This document shows, one piece after another, positions 1-10,651 of a stretch of 64,000 bases of DNA. How positions within the stretch are numbered: position 1 is the stretch's first letter; each line of letters begins with the position of its first letter. Source of the stretch: Burkholderia mayonis (GTDB taxonomy: Bacteria; Pseudomonadota; Gammaproteobacteria; Burkholderiales; Burkholderiaceae); the NCBI RefSeq assembly GCF_001523745.2, contig NZ_CP013386.1:558001-622000 (forward strand), read 5' to 3'. The notes beneath the pieces were generated by a model, which was not told the origin of the DNA, made no database searches, and saw only the letters and a list, made by a program, of their open reading frames with translations. The position numbers and the translations under genes are program-made.

Positions 1-878
1 CGCGGATCGCCGCGCCGACGGTCGCGCTCGTCAACAACGCGCAGCGCGAGCATCAGGAATTCATGGCGACCGTCGAGGCCGTCGCGCTCGAGCACGCGGC
101 CGTCATCCATGCGCTCGGACCGGACGGCGTCGCCGTGTTTCCGGCCGACGACGCGTACGCGAGCATCTGGCGCGTCGCGGCCACCGGCAACCGGATCGTC
201 GATTTCGCGTTGCACGGCGCCGGCCGCGACACGCCTGCCGCCGTGATGGGCGTGCTCGACGGCAGCCGGCTTGCGATCGATACGCCGGACGGCCGCATCG
301 ACGTGCAGCTCAACGCGCTCGGCGAGCACAACGCACGCAACGCGCTCGCTTCGACGGCGGCGGCGCTCGCGGCCGGCGTGCCGCTCGCCGCGATCAAGCA
401 GGGGCTCGAGGCGTTCGAGCCGGTGAAGGGGCGGCTGCAGGTGACGCGCGTGACGGTCGGCTCGCTCGCGGGCGCGACGGTGATCGACGACACCTACAAC
501 GCGAATCCCGATTCGATGCGCGCCGCGATCGACGTGCTCGCCGTGCAGTCGGCGCCGCGTGTGCTCGTGATCGGCGAGATGGGCGAAGTCGGCGACGAAG
601 GGCCGGCGTTCCATCGCGAGATCGGCGCGTACGCGCGCGAGCGCGGGATCGACGCGCTTTACGCGCTCGGCGCGGCGACGCAGCCCGCATGCGAAGCATA
701 CGGCGCGGCCGCGCGGCGCTTCGACGATGCAGCGGCGCTGACCGCCGCGTTGCTCGCCGCGAATGTCGGCGCGCACGCGACGCTGCTCGTGAAGGGCTCG
801 CGATTCATGAAGATGGAGCGCGTCGTCGGCGCGCTCGCGAACGAAACCGCGTCGGGCGCAGCGCCCGGCGCACATTGA
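1..878 (+). CDS. murF: UDP-N-acetylmuramoyl-tripeptide--D-alanyl-D-alanine ligase, 3' part
   Basis: C-terminal part of MurF, the cytoplasmic ATP-dependent ligase that adds D-Ala-D-Ala to the UDP-MurNAc tripeptide. The gene enters from the left edge: the reading frame is open from base 3 and gives [19 protein letters not shown] before the first internal Met at 63, so about 291 residues are visible and the ATP-binding P-loop lies outside. Typical Mur ligase marks remain: an HNARNALA stretch in the central domain and [14 protein letters not shown] at the start of the C-terminal domain. The stop lies 14 bases before mraY, in the usual dcw order, so they are almost certainly co-transcribed. Confidence 0.95.
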   Translation, partial: RIAAPTVALVNNAQREHQEFMATVEAVALEHAAVIHALGPDGVAVFPADDAYASIWRVAATGNRIVDFALHGAGRDTPAAVMGVLDGSRLAIDTPDGRIDVQLNALGEHNARNALASTAAALAAGVPLAAIKQGLEAFEPVKGRLQVTRVTVGSLAGATVIDDTYNANPDSMRAAIDVLAVQSAPRVLVIGEMGEVGDEGPAFHREIGAYARERGIDALYALGAATQPACEAYGAAARRFDDAAALTAALLAANVGAHATLLVKGSRFMKMERVVGALANETASGAAPGAH

Positions 879-892
879 GGAAGGAAGTAAGC

Positions 893-2062
893 ATGCTGCT
901 GGCGCTGGCGCAATGGCTGCAAGGTGACGCAAGCTTTTTGCGCTTGTTCACGTATCTGACGTTCCGGGCGGTGATGGCTACCATCACGGCGCTCGTGATC
1001 GGTCTCGTCTGCGGTCCGTGGGTGATTCGCAAGCTCACGGAGATGAAGGTCGGTCAGGCGGTGCGCAAGGACGGCCCGCAGACGCACCTCGTGAAATCAG
1101 GCACGCCGACGATGGGCGGCGTGCTGATCCTGATCGGCATCGCGGTCGCGACGCTCCTTTGGGGCGATTTGACGAACCGCTTCATCTGGATCGTGATGCT
1201 CGTCACGTTCGGCTTCGGCGTGGTCGGCTGGGTCGACGATTATCGCAAGGTCGTCTACAAGGACCCGCGCGGCATGTCGTCGCGCGAGAAGTATTTCTGG
1301 CAATCGGTGATCGGCCTTTTTGCGGCCGTCTATCTCGCGTTCAGCGTGTCCGAGGCGAGCAACGTCCGCGTGTTCGATCTCTTCATGGCGTGGGTGCGAA
1401 GCGGCCTGTCGATGGGCTTGCCCGCGCGCGCCGACCTGATGCTGCCGTTCCTCAAGTCGATCAGCTATCCGCTCGGCGTGTGGGGCTTCATCGCGCTCAC
1501 CTATCTCGTGATCGTCGGCGCGAGCAACGCGGTGAACCTGACCGACGGCCTGGACGGCCTCGTGATCATGCCGGTCGTGCTCGTCGGCGCGTCGCTCGGC
1601 GTGTTCGCCTATGTGATGGGCAGCGCCGTCTATTCGAAATACCTGCTGTTTCCGCACATTCCGGGCGCGGGCGAGCTGCTGATCTTCTGCTCGGCGATGG
1701 GCGGCGCGGGGCTTGCATTCCTCTGGTACAACACGCATCCGGCGCAGGTGTTCATGGGCGACGTCGGTGCGCTCGCGCTGGGCGGCGCGCTCGGCACGGT
1801 CGCCGTGATCGTGCGCCAGGAAATCGTGCTGTTCATCATGGGCGGCATTTTCGTCGCGGAGACGCTGTCCGTGATGCTGCAGGTCACGTGGTTCAAGTAC
1901 ACGAAGCGCCGTTACGGCGAAGGGCGACGCATCTTCAAGATGGCACCGCTGCATCACCATTTCGAGTTGTCGGGCTGGAAGGAAACGCAGGTGGTGGTGC
2001 GTTTCTGGATCATCACGTTGATGTTGTGCCTGTTCGGTTTGTCCACCCTCAAGCTGCGGTAA
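893..2062 (+). CDS. mraY: Phospho-N-acetylmuramoyl-pentapeptide transferase
   Basis: MraY, 389 aa, the polytopic inner-membrane enzyme that moves phospho-MurNAc-pentapeptide from UDP to undecaprenyl phosphate, making lipid I. The protein is mostly hydrophobic helices and has the family signatures: a DDYRKV loop, NLTDGLDGL (Asp-rich catalytic loop), and HHHFELSGW near the C-terminus. An ATG at 893 is chosen because a good ribosome site (AGGAAG) lies just upstream and the protein then starts [11 protein letters not shown] as in relatives; an in-frame start further left would run into murF. Length is normal for the family. Confidence 0.97.
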   Translation: MLLALAQWLQGDASFLRLFTYLTFRAVMATITALVIGLVCGPWVIRKLTEMKVGQAVRKDGPQTHLVKSGTPTMGGVLILIGIAVATLLWGDLTNRFIWIVMLVTFGFGVVGWVDDYRKVVYKDPRGMSSREKYFWQSVIGLFAAVYLAFSVSEASNVRVFDLFMAWVRSGLSMGLPARADLMLPFLKSISYPLGVWGFIALTYLVIVGASNAVNLTDGLDGLVIMPVVLVGASLGVFAYVMGSAVYSKYLLFPHIPGAGELLIFCSAMGGAGLAFLWYNTHPAQVFMGDVGALALGGALGTVAVIVRQEIVLFIMGGIFVAETLSVMLQVTWFKYTKRRYGEGRRIFKMAPLHHHFELSGWKETQVVVRFWIITLMLCLFGLSTLKLR

Positions 2063-2075
2063 AGGGAAGGTAAGG

Positions 2076-3596
2076 ATGTTTGGCGAGATGTTCGGAGATC
2101 GGCAGCGGCCGATGGTGCTCGTGCTGGGGCTCGGCGAATCGGGCCTCGCGATCGCGCGGTGGTGCGCGAGGCACGGTTGCCGGTTGCGCGTTGCCGATAC
2201 GCGCGAGGCGCCGCCCAACCTTGCCGAGCTGACGGCGGCCGGGATCGACGCCGAATTCGTCGGCGATGCGTTTTCGCCTGCGCTGCTCGACGGCGGGATC
2301 GAACTCGTCGCGCTGAGCCCCGGCCTGTCGCCGCTCGCCGAAAACCTCGCGCCGCTTCTCGCCGCCGCCCGCGAGCAGGGCATTCCCGTGTGGGGCGAAC
2401 TCGAGTTCTTCGCGCAGGCGTTGAATACGCTCGGTGCGAACGGCTACGCGCCGAAGGTGATCGCGATCACCGGCACGAACGGCAAGACCACGACGACGAG
2501 CCTCGCGGGCCTGTTGTGCGAGCGCGCGGGCAAGCAGGTGGCAATCGCGGGCAACATCAGCCCGGCGATGCTCGACAAGCTCGCCGAAGCGATCGACGCG
2601 GCGGCGCTGCCGGACGTGTGGGTGCTCGAGCTGTCGAGCTTTCAGCTCGAAACCGCGCACACGTTCGCGCCCGACGCCGCGACGATCCTCAACATCACGC
2701 AGGACCATCTCGACTGGCACGGCGGTTTCGCCGCGTATGCGGCCGCGAAGGGGCGGATCTTCGAGCCGCGCACGGTGCGCGTGCTCAACCGCGACGACGC
2801 GGAAGTGATGAAGTTCGTGCCGGCCGCAGCCGCCGATGCGCCGCGCGCGATTACGTTCGGCCTGAACGAGCCTGCCGCAGATGGCGACTTCGGCCTTTTG
2901 CGCGAGAACGGGATCGCGTGGCTCGTCGAGGCGGTCGATCGCGACGCGGCCGATGCACCGACGCCGTCGCGCCGCCGCAAGCAAGAAGCGGCGCACCCGC
3001 CCGACATCGCGCTGAAGCGTCTGATGCCCGCCGACGCGCTGCGCATCCGCGGGCTGCACAACGCGGCGAACGCGCTTGCCGCGTACGCGCTCGCGCGCGC
3101 GATCGACCTGCCGGCAGCGCCGCTCCTGCACGGCCTGCGCGAGTACCGCGGCGAGCCGCACCGCGTCGAAGTGATCGCGACGGTCGACGGCGTCGATTAT
3201 GTCGACGACAGCAAGGGCACGAACGTCGGCGCGACAGTTGCAGCGCTCGATGGCCTCGCGCAGCGCGCGGTGCTGATCGCGGGCGGCGACGGCAAGGGCC
3301 AGGATTTCGAGCCGCTCGCGGCGCCCGTCGAGCGGTGGTGCCGGGCGGTGATGCTGATCGGCCGCGACGTGCCCGCGATTCGCGCGGCGCTCGCCGACAC
3401 CGGCGTGCCGCTCGCCGACCACGCGACGCTCGAAGCCGCGGTGCGCGCGGCGAGCGCGCTCGCTCAGCCGGGCGACGCGGTGCTGCTGTCGCCTGCGTGC
3501 GCGAGCCTCGATATGTTCCGGAATTACGCGCATCGGGCCGACGTGTTCCGCAGCGCGGTCGAAGACATCGCCCTGGAAAAAGGAACGACGCTATGA
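2076..3596 (+). CDS. murD: UDP-N-acetylmuramoylalanine--D-glutamate ligase
   Basis: MurD, 506 aa, adds D-Glu to UDP-MurNAc-L-Ala in the cytoplasm. It has a Rossmann-like N-domain (GLGESG near residue 19), the ATP-binding GTNGKTT loop (about 133-139) and the C-terminal ligase domain with VDDSKGTN and [12 protein letters not shown] segment around 2960-3010, rich in Arg/Lys and Ala (RRRKQE), is longer than in many homologues and probably a surface loop. The gene starts 13 bases after mraY and its TGA overlaps the ftsW ATG in an ATGA junction, indicating translational coupling. Confidence 0.97.
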   Translation: MFGEMFGDRQRPMVLVLGLGESGLAIARWCARHGCRLRVADTREAPPNLAELTAAGIDAEFVGDAFSPALLDGGIELVALSPGLSPLAENLAPLLAAAREQGIPVWGELEFFAQALNTLGANGYAPKVIAITGTNGKTTTTSLAGLLCERAGKQVAIAGNISPAMLDKLAEAIDAAALPDVWVLELSSFQLETAHTFAPDAATILNITQDHLDWHGGFAAYAAAKGRIFEPRTVRVLNRDDAEVMKFVPAAAADAPRAITFGLNEPAADGDFGLLRENGIAWLVEAVDRDAADAPTPSRRRKQEAAHPPDIALKRLMPADALRIRGLHNAANALAAYALARAIDLPAAPLLHGLREYRGEPHRVEVIATVDGVDYVDDSKGTNVGATVAALDGLAQRAVLIAGGDGKGQDFEPLAAPVERWCRAVMLIGRDVPAIRAALADTGVPLADHATLEAAVRAASALAQPGDAVLLSPACASLDMFRNYAHRADVFRSAVEDIALEKGTTL

Positions 3597-4876
3597 ACTG
3601 GTCCGACCGCCTTGTTTCCCGCTTCAACAACGCACGAGACGCGGGCGGCGGTGCGCCGCGCACGGTCGCGCGCGCGGCGTCCGGTGCCGCGGCGGGCGGT
3701 CTCGCGAGCGTCGTCAACGGCGCGCGCCCGACCCGCTCGCGGATGCTTGACTTCGACTATTCGCTGCTGTGGGTGTCGATTGCGCTGCTCGGGCTCGGCG
3801 TCGTGATGGTGTATTCGGCGTCGATCGCGATGCCCGATTCGCCGAAATACGCGTCGTATCACGATTACGCGTTCCTGCTGCGCCACGTCGTGTCGCTCGT
3901 CGTCGCGTTCGTCGCGGCGGTGATCGCGTTCCGCGTGCCGGTGTCGACGTGGGACAAGTACGCGCCGCATCTCTTCCTGATCGCGCTCGTCGGCCTCGTG
4001 ATCGTGCTGATTCCGCATGTCGGCAAGGGCGTGAACGGCGCGCGCCGCTGGATTCCGCTCGGCATCACGAACATGCAGCCGTCGGAAATCATGAAGCTCG
4101 CGGTGACGATCTACGCGGCGAACTACACGGTCCGCAAGCAGGAATACATGCAGAGCTTCGCGAAGGGCTTCCTGCCGATGGCGTTCGCGGTCGGCCTCGT
4201 CGGCGCGCTGCTGCTGCTCGAGCCGGACATGGGCGCATTCATGGTGGTCGCTGCGATCGCGATGGGTGTGTTGTTCCTCGGCGGCGTGAACGGCAAGCTG
4301 TTCGGCGGTCTCGTCGCGACTGCGGTCGGCACGTTCACGATGCTCGTCTGGCTGTCGCCGTGGCGGCGCGAGCGGATCTTCGCGTATCTCGATCCGTGGG
4401 ACGAGCGCTACGCGCAGGGCAAGGCGTATCAGCTCACGCATTCGCTGATCGCGTTCGGGCGGGGCGAATGGTTCGGCGTTGGCCTTGGCGGCAGTGTCGA
4501 GAAGCTCAACTATCTGCCGGAAGCGCATACCGACTTCATTCTCGCGGTGATCGGCGAGGAACTCGGCTTCGTCGGCGTGCTCGTCGTGATCCTGCTGTTC
4601 TATTGGATCGTGCGCCGCGCATTCGAGATCGGCCGCCAGGCGCTCGCGCTCGACCGCACGTTTGCGGGTCTGATGGCGAAGGGCGTCGGCATCTGGTTCG
4701 GCGCGCAGGCGTTCATCAACATGGGCGTGAACCTCGGCCTCCTGCCGACCAAGGGACTCACGCTGCCGCTCGTCAGCTACGGCGGCTCGGGCATTCTGCT
4801 CAACTGCGTCGCGCTTGCGGTGCTGCTGCGCGTCGATTACGAAAATCGCGTGCTGATGCGGGGAGGGAAGGTATGA
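3593..4876 (+). CDS. ftsW: Lipid II polymerase / SEDS division protein FtsW
   Basis: FtsW, 427 aa, a SEDS-family peptidoglycan glycosyltransferase of the divisome with about ten membrane helices. Residues 1-55 form a low-complexity, Ala/Gly/Arg-rich cytoplasmic tail before the first helix; the body has the SEDS marks GARRWI, LEPDMG, EAHTDFI and the C-terminal VSYGGSG. The start overlaps the murD stop by four bases. The end is unusual: LMRGGKV and its stop are followed about 125 bases later by a second copy of the same bases, just before murG (see the repeat entry). Confidence 0.96.
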   Translation: MNWSDRLVSRFNNARDAGGGAPRTVARAASGAAAGGLASVVNGARPTRSRMLDFDYSLLWVSIALLGLGVVMVYSASIAMPDSPKYASYHDYAFLLRHVVSLVVAFVAAVIAFRVPVSTWDKYAPHLFLIALVGLVIVLIPHVGKGVNGARRWIPLGITNMQPSEIMKLAVTIYAANYTVRKQEYMQSFAKGFLPMAFAVGLVGALLLLEPDMGAFMVVAAIAMGVLFLGGVNGKLFGGLVATAVGTFTMLVWLSPWRRERIFAYLDPWDERYAQGKAYQLTHSLIAFGRGEWFGVGLGGSVEKLNYLPEAHTDFILAVIGEELGFVGVLVVILLFYWIVRRAFEIGRQALALDRTFAGLMAKGVGIWFGAQAFINMGVNLGLLPTKGLTLPLVSYGGSGILLNCVALAVLLRVDYENRVLMRGGKV

Positions 4877-5002
4877 CCTCCCCGCGTCAGCACGCGATTT
4901 CGGCGAAGGCTGGCTTCGTGCGCGCAGCGCGCGAAGTCAAGCGCAGCGGCCGTAGCCAAAACGTTCGTTCATTCCAGCTGATGCGAGGAGGGAAGGTATG
5001 AC
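4852..5002 (+). repeat. 26-base direct repeat flanking a 99-base insertion between ftsW and murG
   Basis: Bases 4852-4877 and 4977-5002 are the same 26-mer (GCTGATGCGRGGAGGGAAGG followed by TATGAC) with a single A/G difference. Each copy contains a strong ribosome site (GGAGGGAAGG) and an ATG. The first copy is the end of ftsW; the second holds the murG start. The layout suggests a local duplication of an original ATGA junction, followed by divergence of the middle part. Confidence 0.85.
4873..5001 (+). CDS. Possible 42-codon coupled ORF between ftsW and murG
   Basis: A short frame that begins at the ATG in the ATGA of the ftsW stop and ends with a TGA inside the ATGA of murG, so it is linked to both neighbours by 4-base overlaps and carries the same GGAGGGAAGG ribosome site as murG. 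The predicted peptide starts [14 protein letters not shown], which loosely resembles the MurG start [14 protein letters not shown], and ends QLMRGGKV, identical to the FtsW end but read as a new stop. It may only serve to carry ribosomes from ftsW to murG, or may not be functional. Confidence 0.4.
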   Translation: MTSPRQHAISAKAGFVRAAREVKRSGRSQNVRSFQLMRGGKV

Positions 5003-6101
5003 GTCGACTCAGCGCACGCTGATGGTGATGGCTGGCGGCACCGGGGGCCACGTGTTCCCGGGGCTCGCGGTCGCGCATCGGATGGAGGCGCAGGGCTGGC
5101 GCGTCGTGTGGCTCGGCAATCCGGCCGGCATGGAGGCGACGCTCGTGCCGAAGCACGGGATCCCGATGGAGTACGTGCGCTTCGGCGGGTTGCGCGGCAA
5201 GGGGCTGAAGACGAAGTTCGCGCTTCCGTTCAACCTGCTGCGCGCGTGCACGCAGAGCCTGCACGCGCTGCGCCGCGTGCAGCCCGACGTCGTGCTCGGA
5301 ATGGGCGGCTACATCACGTTCCCGGCCGGCCTGATGACCGTGCTGACCGGCCGACCGCTCGTGCTGCATGAACAGAACTCGATCGCGGGCCTGACGAACA
5401 AGGTGCTCGCGAAGCTCGCGAAGCGCGTGCTCGTCGCGTTCCCGGGCGCGCTGCCGAACGCCGAATGGACGGGCAATCCGATTCGCGCGGAACTTGCGCA
5501 CGCGGAACCGCCCCAAGCACGCTACGCGGCGCGCAGCGGGAAGCTGAAGCTGCTCGTCGTCGGCGGCAGTCTCGGCGCCGCGGCGCTGAACGAAGTCGTG
5601 CCGCGGGCGCTCGCGCTCCTCGCGCCCGACGAGCGGCCGAAGGTCGTGCATCAGGCGGGCGCGAAGCACATCGATACGCTGAAGGAAAACTACGAAGCCG
5701 CGGGCCTCGCGTGCGGCAGCGACGTGGAGCTCGTGCCGTTCATCGACGACATGGCGGTCGCCTACGCGAACGCGGATCTCGTGATCTGCCGCGCGGGCGC
5801 GATGACGGTCGCGGAGATCGCGGCAGTCGGCGTCGCAGCGCTGTTCGTGCCGTTCCCGCACGCGGTCGACGATCATCAGACGACCAACGCCGAATTCCTT
5901 GCCGAGCAAGGCGCAGCGGTGCTGGTGCAACAACGCGATCTGTCGGCCGAATTGCTCGCCGATTGGTTGCGCGGTCAGTCGCGGGAATCGCTCGCGGCAA
6001 TGGCCGAACGTTCGCGCTCGCTCGCGAAGCCGGACGCCACCGACGAAGTCGCGCACGTGTGCGCGGCGGTGGCAGGCGCGAACCTGGAAGGAAAGCAATG
6101 A
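4998..6101 (+). CDS. murG: UDP-GlcNAc--lipid I N-acetylglucosaminyltransferase
   Basis: MurG, 367 aa, the peripheral membrane GT28 glycosyltransferase that converts lipid I to lipid II on the cytoplasmic face. The [12 protein letters not shown] loop (residues 13-24) binds the lipid-linked acceptor; the C-terminal half has the UDP-GlcNAc pocket ([32 protein letters not shown]). The start at 4998 follows GGAGGGAAGG. The stop overlaps the murC ATG. See the preceding repeat for the duplicated initiation region. Confidence 0.97.
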   Translation: MTSTQRTLMVMAGGTGGHVFPGLAVAHRMEAQGWRVVWLGNPAGMEATLVPKHGIPMEYVRFGGLRGKGLKTKFALPFNLLRACTQSLHALRRVQPDVVLGMGGYITFPAGLMTVLTGRPLVLHEQNSIAGLTNKVLAKLAKRVLVAFPGALPNAEWTGNPIRAELAHAEPPQARYAARSGKLKLLVVGGSLGAAALNEVVPRALALLAPDERPKVVHQAGAKHIDTLKENYEAAGLACGSDVELVPFIDDMAVAYANADLVICRAGAMTVAEIAAVGVAALFVPFPHAVDDHQTTNAEFLAEQGAAVLVQQRDLSAELLADWLRGQSRESLAAMAERSRSLAKPDATDEVAHVCAAVAGANLEGKQ

Positions 6102-7492
6102 AACACATCGTCAAACACATTCATTTCGTTGGGATCGGCGGCGCGGGCATGAGCGGCATCGCCGAAGTGCTCGTGAACCTGGGCTACCAGGTGAGCGGCT
6201 CCGATCTCGCGCGCAACGCGGTGACCGAACGCCTCGAGGCGCTCGGCGCGTGCGTGTCGATCGGCCACGATGCGGCGAACATCGAAGGCGCGAACGCGGT
6301 CGTCGTGTCGACTGCGGTGCGCTCGGACAACCCGGAAGTGCTCGCCGCGCGCCGTCTGCGCGTGCCGATCGTGCCGCGTGCGGTGATGCTTGCGGAGCTG
6401 ATGCGCCTGAAGCAGGGGATCGCGATCGCCGGCACGCACGGCAAGACCACGACGACGAGCCTCGTCGCGAGCGTGCTCGCGGCGGGCGGGCTCGATCCGA
6501 CGTTCGTGATCGGCGGGCGCCTCACGAGCGCCGGCGCGAACGCACGGCTCGGCACGGGCGATTTCATCGTCGCCGAGGCGGACGAATCGGACGCGTCGTT
6601 CCTGAATCTGTATCCGGTGATCGAAGTCATCACGAACATCGACGCCGATCATATGGATACCTACGGCCACGACTTCGCGCGGCTCAAGCAGGCGTTCATC
6701 GAATTCACGCAGCGGCTGCCGTTTTACGGCAGCGCGGTCGTGTGCATCGACGATCCGAACGTGCGGCAGATCGTGCCGCTGATCTCGAAGCCCGTCGTGC
6801 GCTACGGCTTCGCGTCGGACGCGCAGGTGCGCGCGGAGAATGTCGAGGCGCGCGACGGCCGGATGCATTTCACGGTGCTGCGCGAAGGGCGCGCGCCGCT
6901 GCCCGTCGTGCTGAACCTGCCCGGGCTGCACAACGTGCAGAACGCGCTCGCCGCGATCGCGATCGCGACCGATCTCGACATGGCCGACGCGGCGATCCAG
7001 CAGGCGCTCGCCGAGTTCAACGGCGTCGGCCGGCGCTTCCAGCGCTATGGCGAGATTCCGGTCGCAGGCGGCGCGTACACGCTGATCGACGACTACGGCC
7101 ACCATCCGGTCGAGATGGCGGCGACGATCGCGGCCGCGCGCGGCGCGTTCCCGGGCCGCCGGCTCGTGCTCGCGTTCCAGCCGCATCGCTATACGCGCAC
7201 GCGCGACTGCTTCGACGATTTCATCAACGTGCTGTCGACCGCCGACGCGCTCGTGCTGACCGAGGTGTACGCGGCGGGCGAGGCGCCGATTACGACGGCG
7301 AACGGCGATGCGCTGTCGCGCGCGCTGCGCGCGGCGGGCAAGGTCGAGCCGGTGTTCGTCGCAACGGTCGACGAGGTGCCGGACGCGCTCGCGAAGATCG
7401 CGCGCGCCGGCGACGTGGTGATCACGATGGGCGCGGGCTCGATCGGCGGAGTGCCGGGCAAGCTCGCGCAAGACACGCAACAGAAGGGATGA
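6098..7492 (+). CDS. murC: UDP-N-acetylmuramate--L-alanine ligase
   Basis: MurC, 464 aa, first amino-acid ligase of peptidoglycan precursor synthesis. It has [16 protein letters not shown] at the N-terminus (UDP-MurNAc pocket), the ATP loop GTHGKTT (about 112-118), [10 protein letters not shown] in the central domain and the C-terminal FQPHRYTRT motif. The start at 6098 overlaps the murG stop; ddlB begins two bases after the stop. Length is as expected. Confidence 0.97.
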   Translation: MKHIVKHIHFVGIGGAGMSGIAEVLVNLGYQVSGSDLARNAVTERLEALGACVSIGHDAANIEGANAVVVSTAVRSDNPEVLAARRLRVPIVPRAVMLAELMRLKQGIAIAGTHGKTTTTSLVASVLAAGGLDPTFVIGGRLTSAGANARLGTGDFIVAEADESDASFLNLYPVIEVITNIDADHMDTYGHDFARLKQAFIEFTQRLPFYGSAVVCIDDPNVRQIVPLISKPVVRYGFASDAQVRAENVEARDGRMHFTVLREGRAPLPVVLNLPGLHNVQNALAAIAIATDLDMADAAIQQALAEFNGVGRRFQRYGEIPVAGGAYTLIDDYGHHPVEMAATIAAARGAFPGRRLVLAFQPHRYTRTRDCFDDFINVLSTADALVLTEVYAAGEAPITTANGDALSRALRAAGKVEPVFVATVDEVPDALAKIARAGDVVITMGAGSIGGVPGKLAQDTQQKG

Positions 7493-7493
7493 C

Positions 7494-8432
7494 ATGAGCG
7501 GGATCGATCCGAAACGTTTCGGCAAGGTGGCGGTGCTGCTGGGCGGGGAATCCGCCGAGCGCGACGTGTCGCTGAACTCCGGCTGGCTGGTGCTGCAGGG
7601 CTTGCGCGACGCGGGCATCGACGCGCATCCGTTCGACCCGGCCGAGCGGCCGCTGTCGGCGCTCAAGGACGAAGGATTCGCGCGCGCGTTCAATGCGTTG
7701 CACGGCGGCTACGGCGAGAACGGCCAGATTCAGGGCGCGCTCGATTTCTACGGCATCCGCTACACGGGCAGCGGCGTGCTCGGCTCGGCGCTCGGGCTCG
7801 ACAAGTTCCGCACGAAGCTCGTCTGGCAGCAGACGGGCATCCCGACGCCGCCGTTCGAGACGGTGATGCGCGGCGACGATTACGCGGCGCGCGCGAAGGA
7901 CATCGTCGCGAAGCTCGGCGTGCCGCTCTTCGTGAAGCCGGCGAGCGAGGGCTCGAGCGTCGCGGTGCTGAAGGTGAAAAGCGCCGATGCGTTGCCCGCC
8001 GCACTGGAAGAAGCGGCGAAGCACGACAAGATCGTGATCGTCGAGAAGAGCATCGAAGGCGGCGGCGAGTACACCGCGTGCATCGCTGCGGATCTCGAAC
8101 TGCCGCTCATCAAGATCGTGCCCGCCGGCGAGTTTTACGACTATCACGCGAAGTACATCGCAGACGACACGCAGTACCTGATTCCGTGCGGCCTCGACGC
8201 CGCGAAGGAAGCCGAGCTGAAGCGCATCGCGCGCCGCGCGTTCGACGTGCTCGGCTGCACGGACTGGGGCCGCGCGGACTTCATGCTCGACGCCGCCGGC
8301 AACGCGTATTTCCTCGAAGTGAACACCGCGCCGGGGATGACCGACCATTCGCTGCCGCCGAAGGCAGCGCGCGCGGTCGGCATCAGCTATTCGGAGCTGG
8401 TGGTGAAAGTGCTGTCGCTCACGCTCGACTGA
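7494..8432 (+). CDS. ddlB: D-alanine--D-alanine ligase B
   Basis: DdlB, 312 aa, ATP-grasp enzyme that makes the D-Ala-D-Ala dipeptide used by MurF. Visible signatures are [14 protein letters not shown] near the N-terminus, the ATP-grasp lysine region [15 protein letters not shown], and the metal/phosphate site [15 protein letters not shown] at the C-terminus. It lies between murC (1-base gap) and ftsQ (20-base gap), the standard position for the dcw copy of ddl. Confidence 0.96.
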   Translation: MSGIDPKRFGKVAVLLGGESAERDVSLNSGWLVLQGLRDAGIDAHPFDPAERPLSALKDEGFARAFNALHGGYGENGQIQGALDFYGIRYTGSGVLGSALGLDKFRTKLVWQQTGIPTPPFETVMRGDDYAARAKDIVAKLGVPLFVKPASEGSSVAVLKVKSADALPAALEEAAKHDKIVIVEKSIEGGGEYTACIAADLELPLIKIVPAGEFYDYHAKYIADDTQYLIPCGLDAAKEAELKRIARRAFDVLGCTDWGRADFMLDAAGNAYFLEVNTAPGMTDHSLPPKAARAVGISYSELVVKVLSLTLD

Positions 8433-8452
8433 TGCAGGACCGGATTTGAACC

Positions 8453-9205
8453 ATGTGGAATAACGTTCGCCAACTCAACTTTGCCGCCAGCGCGTTGTAC
8501 GCGCTGCTGCTGCTCGTGTTGGCGGCGGCCGGCTGCTATTGGCTGATCCAGCGCCCGGCATTCGCGCTGCGCGAGATCCGGATCGACGGCGACACCGAGC
8601 ACATCAACGCACCGACCGTGCGCGCAGGCGTCGTCGGGCGGCTGAAGGGCAACTTCTTCACCGTCGATCTCGACCTCGCGCGGAGCGCGTTCGAGCAGAT
8701 GCCGTGGGTGCGCCACGCGAGCGTGCGCCGGGTGTGGCCGAACGCGCTCGCCGTCACGCTCGAGGAATACAAGCCGCTCGGGACGTGGGGCAACGACCAG
8801 CTCGTGAGCGTCGACGGCGAGCTCTTCACAGCGAACCAGGGCGAGCTCGACGAAGAACTGCCCGTGTTCGACGGGCCCGAGGGCAGCGCGAAGGAAGTCG
8901 TCGCGCGCTATCGCGACTTCGCGAAATGGTTTGCGCCGATTCACGCGACGCCGGAGGAAGTGACGCTGTCGCCGCGCTACGCGTGGACGGTGAAGCTGTC
9001 GAACGGCATGCAGGTCGAACTCGGCCGGGAGCGCAACAGCGATTCGCTGCCCGATCGGATCCAGCGCCTCGTCGCCGCGTGGCCGTCCGTCACGCAGCGC
9101 TGGGGCAGCGACATCGAGTACGCGGATCTGCGTTATCCGAACGGATTCGCGATCCGCGCGGCGGGCATGCGGTTCCTGAGCGACACCGACAAGGGCAAGA
9201 AGTAA
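8453..9205 (+). CDS. ftsQ: Cell division protein FtsQ
   Basis: FtsQ, 250 aa, a bitopic inner-membrane protein linking early and late divisome proteins. A short cytoplasmic tail (about 12 residues) is followed by one hydrophobic helix (roughly 13-33), a POTRA domain (from about FALREIRIDGDTEHIN) and the FtsQ/DivIB beta domain ending near the C-terminus. Length and topology match the family. ftsA follows after 26 bases. Confidence 0.93.
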   Translation: MWNNVRQLNFAASALYALLLLVLAAAGCYWLIQRPAFALREIRIDGDTEHINAPTVRAGVVGRLKGNFFTVDLDLARSAFEQMPWVRHASVRRVWPNALAVTLEEYKPLGTWGNDQLVSVDGELFTANQGELDEELPVFDGPEGSAKEVVARYRDFAKWFAPIHATPEEVTLSPRYAWTVKLSNGMQVELGRERNSDSLPDRIQRLVAAWPSVTQRWGSDIEYADLRYPNGFAIRAAGMRFLSDTDKGKK

Positions 9206-9231
9206 CACGACATCACACGCAAGAGCACTCT

Positions 9232-10464
9232 ATGAGCAAAGACTACAAGGATCTGCTGGTTGCCCTCGACATCGGCACGTCGAAGGTGGTGGCCGTCGTC
9301 GCCGAGCTGAAGGGCGAGGGCCACTATGAGGTCATCGGCCTCGGCCAGAGCGAGTCGAAGGGGCTGAAGAAAGGCGTGGTGGTGAACATCGAGGCCACCG
9401 TGCAATCGATTCAGCGCGCGCTCGAGGAAGCCGAGCTGATGGCCGATTGCAAGATCACCAACGTCTTCACTGGCATCGCCGGCAGCCACATCCGCAGCTT
9501 CAACTCGAGCGGGATGGTCGCGATCAAGGAGAAGGAGGTCACGCAAACCGACGTCGCGCGCGTGATCGAAACCGCGAAGGCGATCAACATTCCGACCGAC
9601 CAGCAGGTGCTGCACATCCTCACGCAGGAATTCATCATCGACGGCCAGGAGGACGTGCGCGAGCCGATCGGCATGAGCGGCATCCGCCTCGAGGTGAAGG
9701 TGCACATCGTGACGGGCGCGGTGAGCGCCGCGCAGAACATCGTCAAGTGCGTGCGCCGCTGCGGGCTCGAAGTGAACGACCTGATCCTGCAGCCGCTCGC
9801 ATCGTCGCTCGCGGTGCTGACGGAAGACGAGAAGGATCTCGGCGTCGTACTCGTCGACATCGGCGGCGGCACGACCGACATCGCGATCTTCGCGGAAGGC
9901 GCGATCCGCCATACGGCGGTGATTCCGATCGCGGGCGACCAGATCACGAGCGACATCGCGATGGCGCTGCGCACGCCGACGCCCGATGCGGAAGACATCA
10001 AGGTCGGCTACGGGATCGCGAAGCAGGCGCTCGCTGATCCGGACGAGATGGTCGAAGTGCCGGGCCTCGGCGAACGCGGTCCGCGCACGCTGTCGCGGCA
10101 GGCGCTCGCGGCCGTCATCGAGCCGCGCGTCGAGGAGCTGTTCTCGCTCGTGCAGCAGGTCGTGCGCGAGTCCGGTTACGAAGAGTTACTCAGTTCCGGT
10201 GTTGTGCTGACAGGCGGTGCTGCGATGATGCCCGGCATGGTCGAGCTAGGCGAAGACATATTCCTGAAGCCGGTGCGCATCGGCGCGCCGGAATACGCGG
10301 GCGGCCTCGCGGACGTCGTGCGCAATCCGCGCTATTCGACGGCGATGGGCCTGCTCGTCGAAGGCAGTGCTCAGCGGATGCGCGGCCGCAAGGTCGCCGT
10401 GCAATCCGGTTCCGCGGGACAGATCTTCTCGCGGATGAAGGAGTGGTTCCTGAGCAATTTTTAA
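9232..10464 (+). CDS. ftsA: Cell division protein FtsA
   Basis: FtsA, 410 aa, actin-like ATPase that tethers FtsZ to the membrane. It has the actin-fold phosphate loops (DIGTSKVVAVVAEL at the N-terminus, VDIGGGTTDIAIF in the middle, LTGGAAMMPGM near the end) and a C-terminal amphipathic helix (QIFSRMKEWFLSNF) that serves as membrane anchor. The ATG at 9232 gives the normal N-terminus MSKDYKDLLVALDIG. Next is a 187-base spacer before ftsZ. Confidence 0.97.
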   Translation: MSKDYKDLLVALDIGTSKVVAVVAELKGEGHYEVIGLGQSESKGLKKGVVVNIEATVQSIQRALEEAELMADCKITNVFTGIAGSHIRSFNSSGMVAIKEKEVTQTDVARVIETAKAINIPTDQQVLHILTQEFIIDGQEDVREPIGMSGIRLEVKVHIVTGAVSAAQNIVKCVRRCGLEVNDLILQPLASSLAVLTEDEKDLGVVLVDIGGGTTDIAIFAEGAIRHTAVIPIAGDQITSDIAMALRTPTPDAEDIKVGYGIAKQALADPDEMVEVPGLGERGPRTLSRQALAAVIEPRVEELFSLVQQVVRESGYEELLSSGVVLTGGAAMMPGMVELGEDIFLKPVRIGAPEYAGGLADVVRNPRYSTAMGLLVEGSAQRMRGRKVAVQSGSAGQIFSRMKEWFLSNF

Positions 10465-10651
10465 GCGCCCCCAGACCTGGCGCTGTGCGTCAGGTCATCC
10501 GAAGGGGCAAGAAAACCTGGGGCGGCCCAGCGTTTTCTTGGAACGATTTCGAAATTCGCGCCGGTGCCGGCGGCCGGCGCGCGACGGAAGGTTGCCCGAT
10601 CTTCCGCCGAATAACGGCCGAGTAGCGGTTCTTTTCTTGACGGAGGCAACA

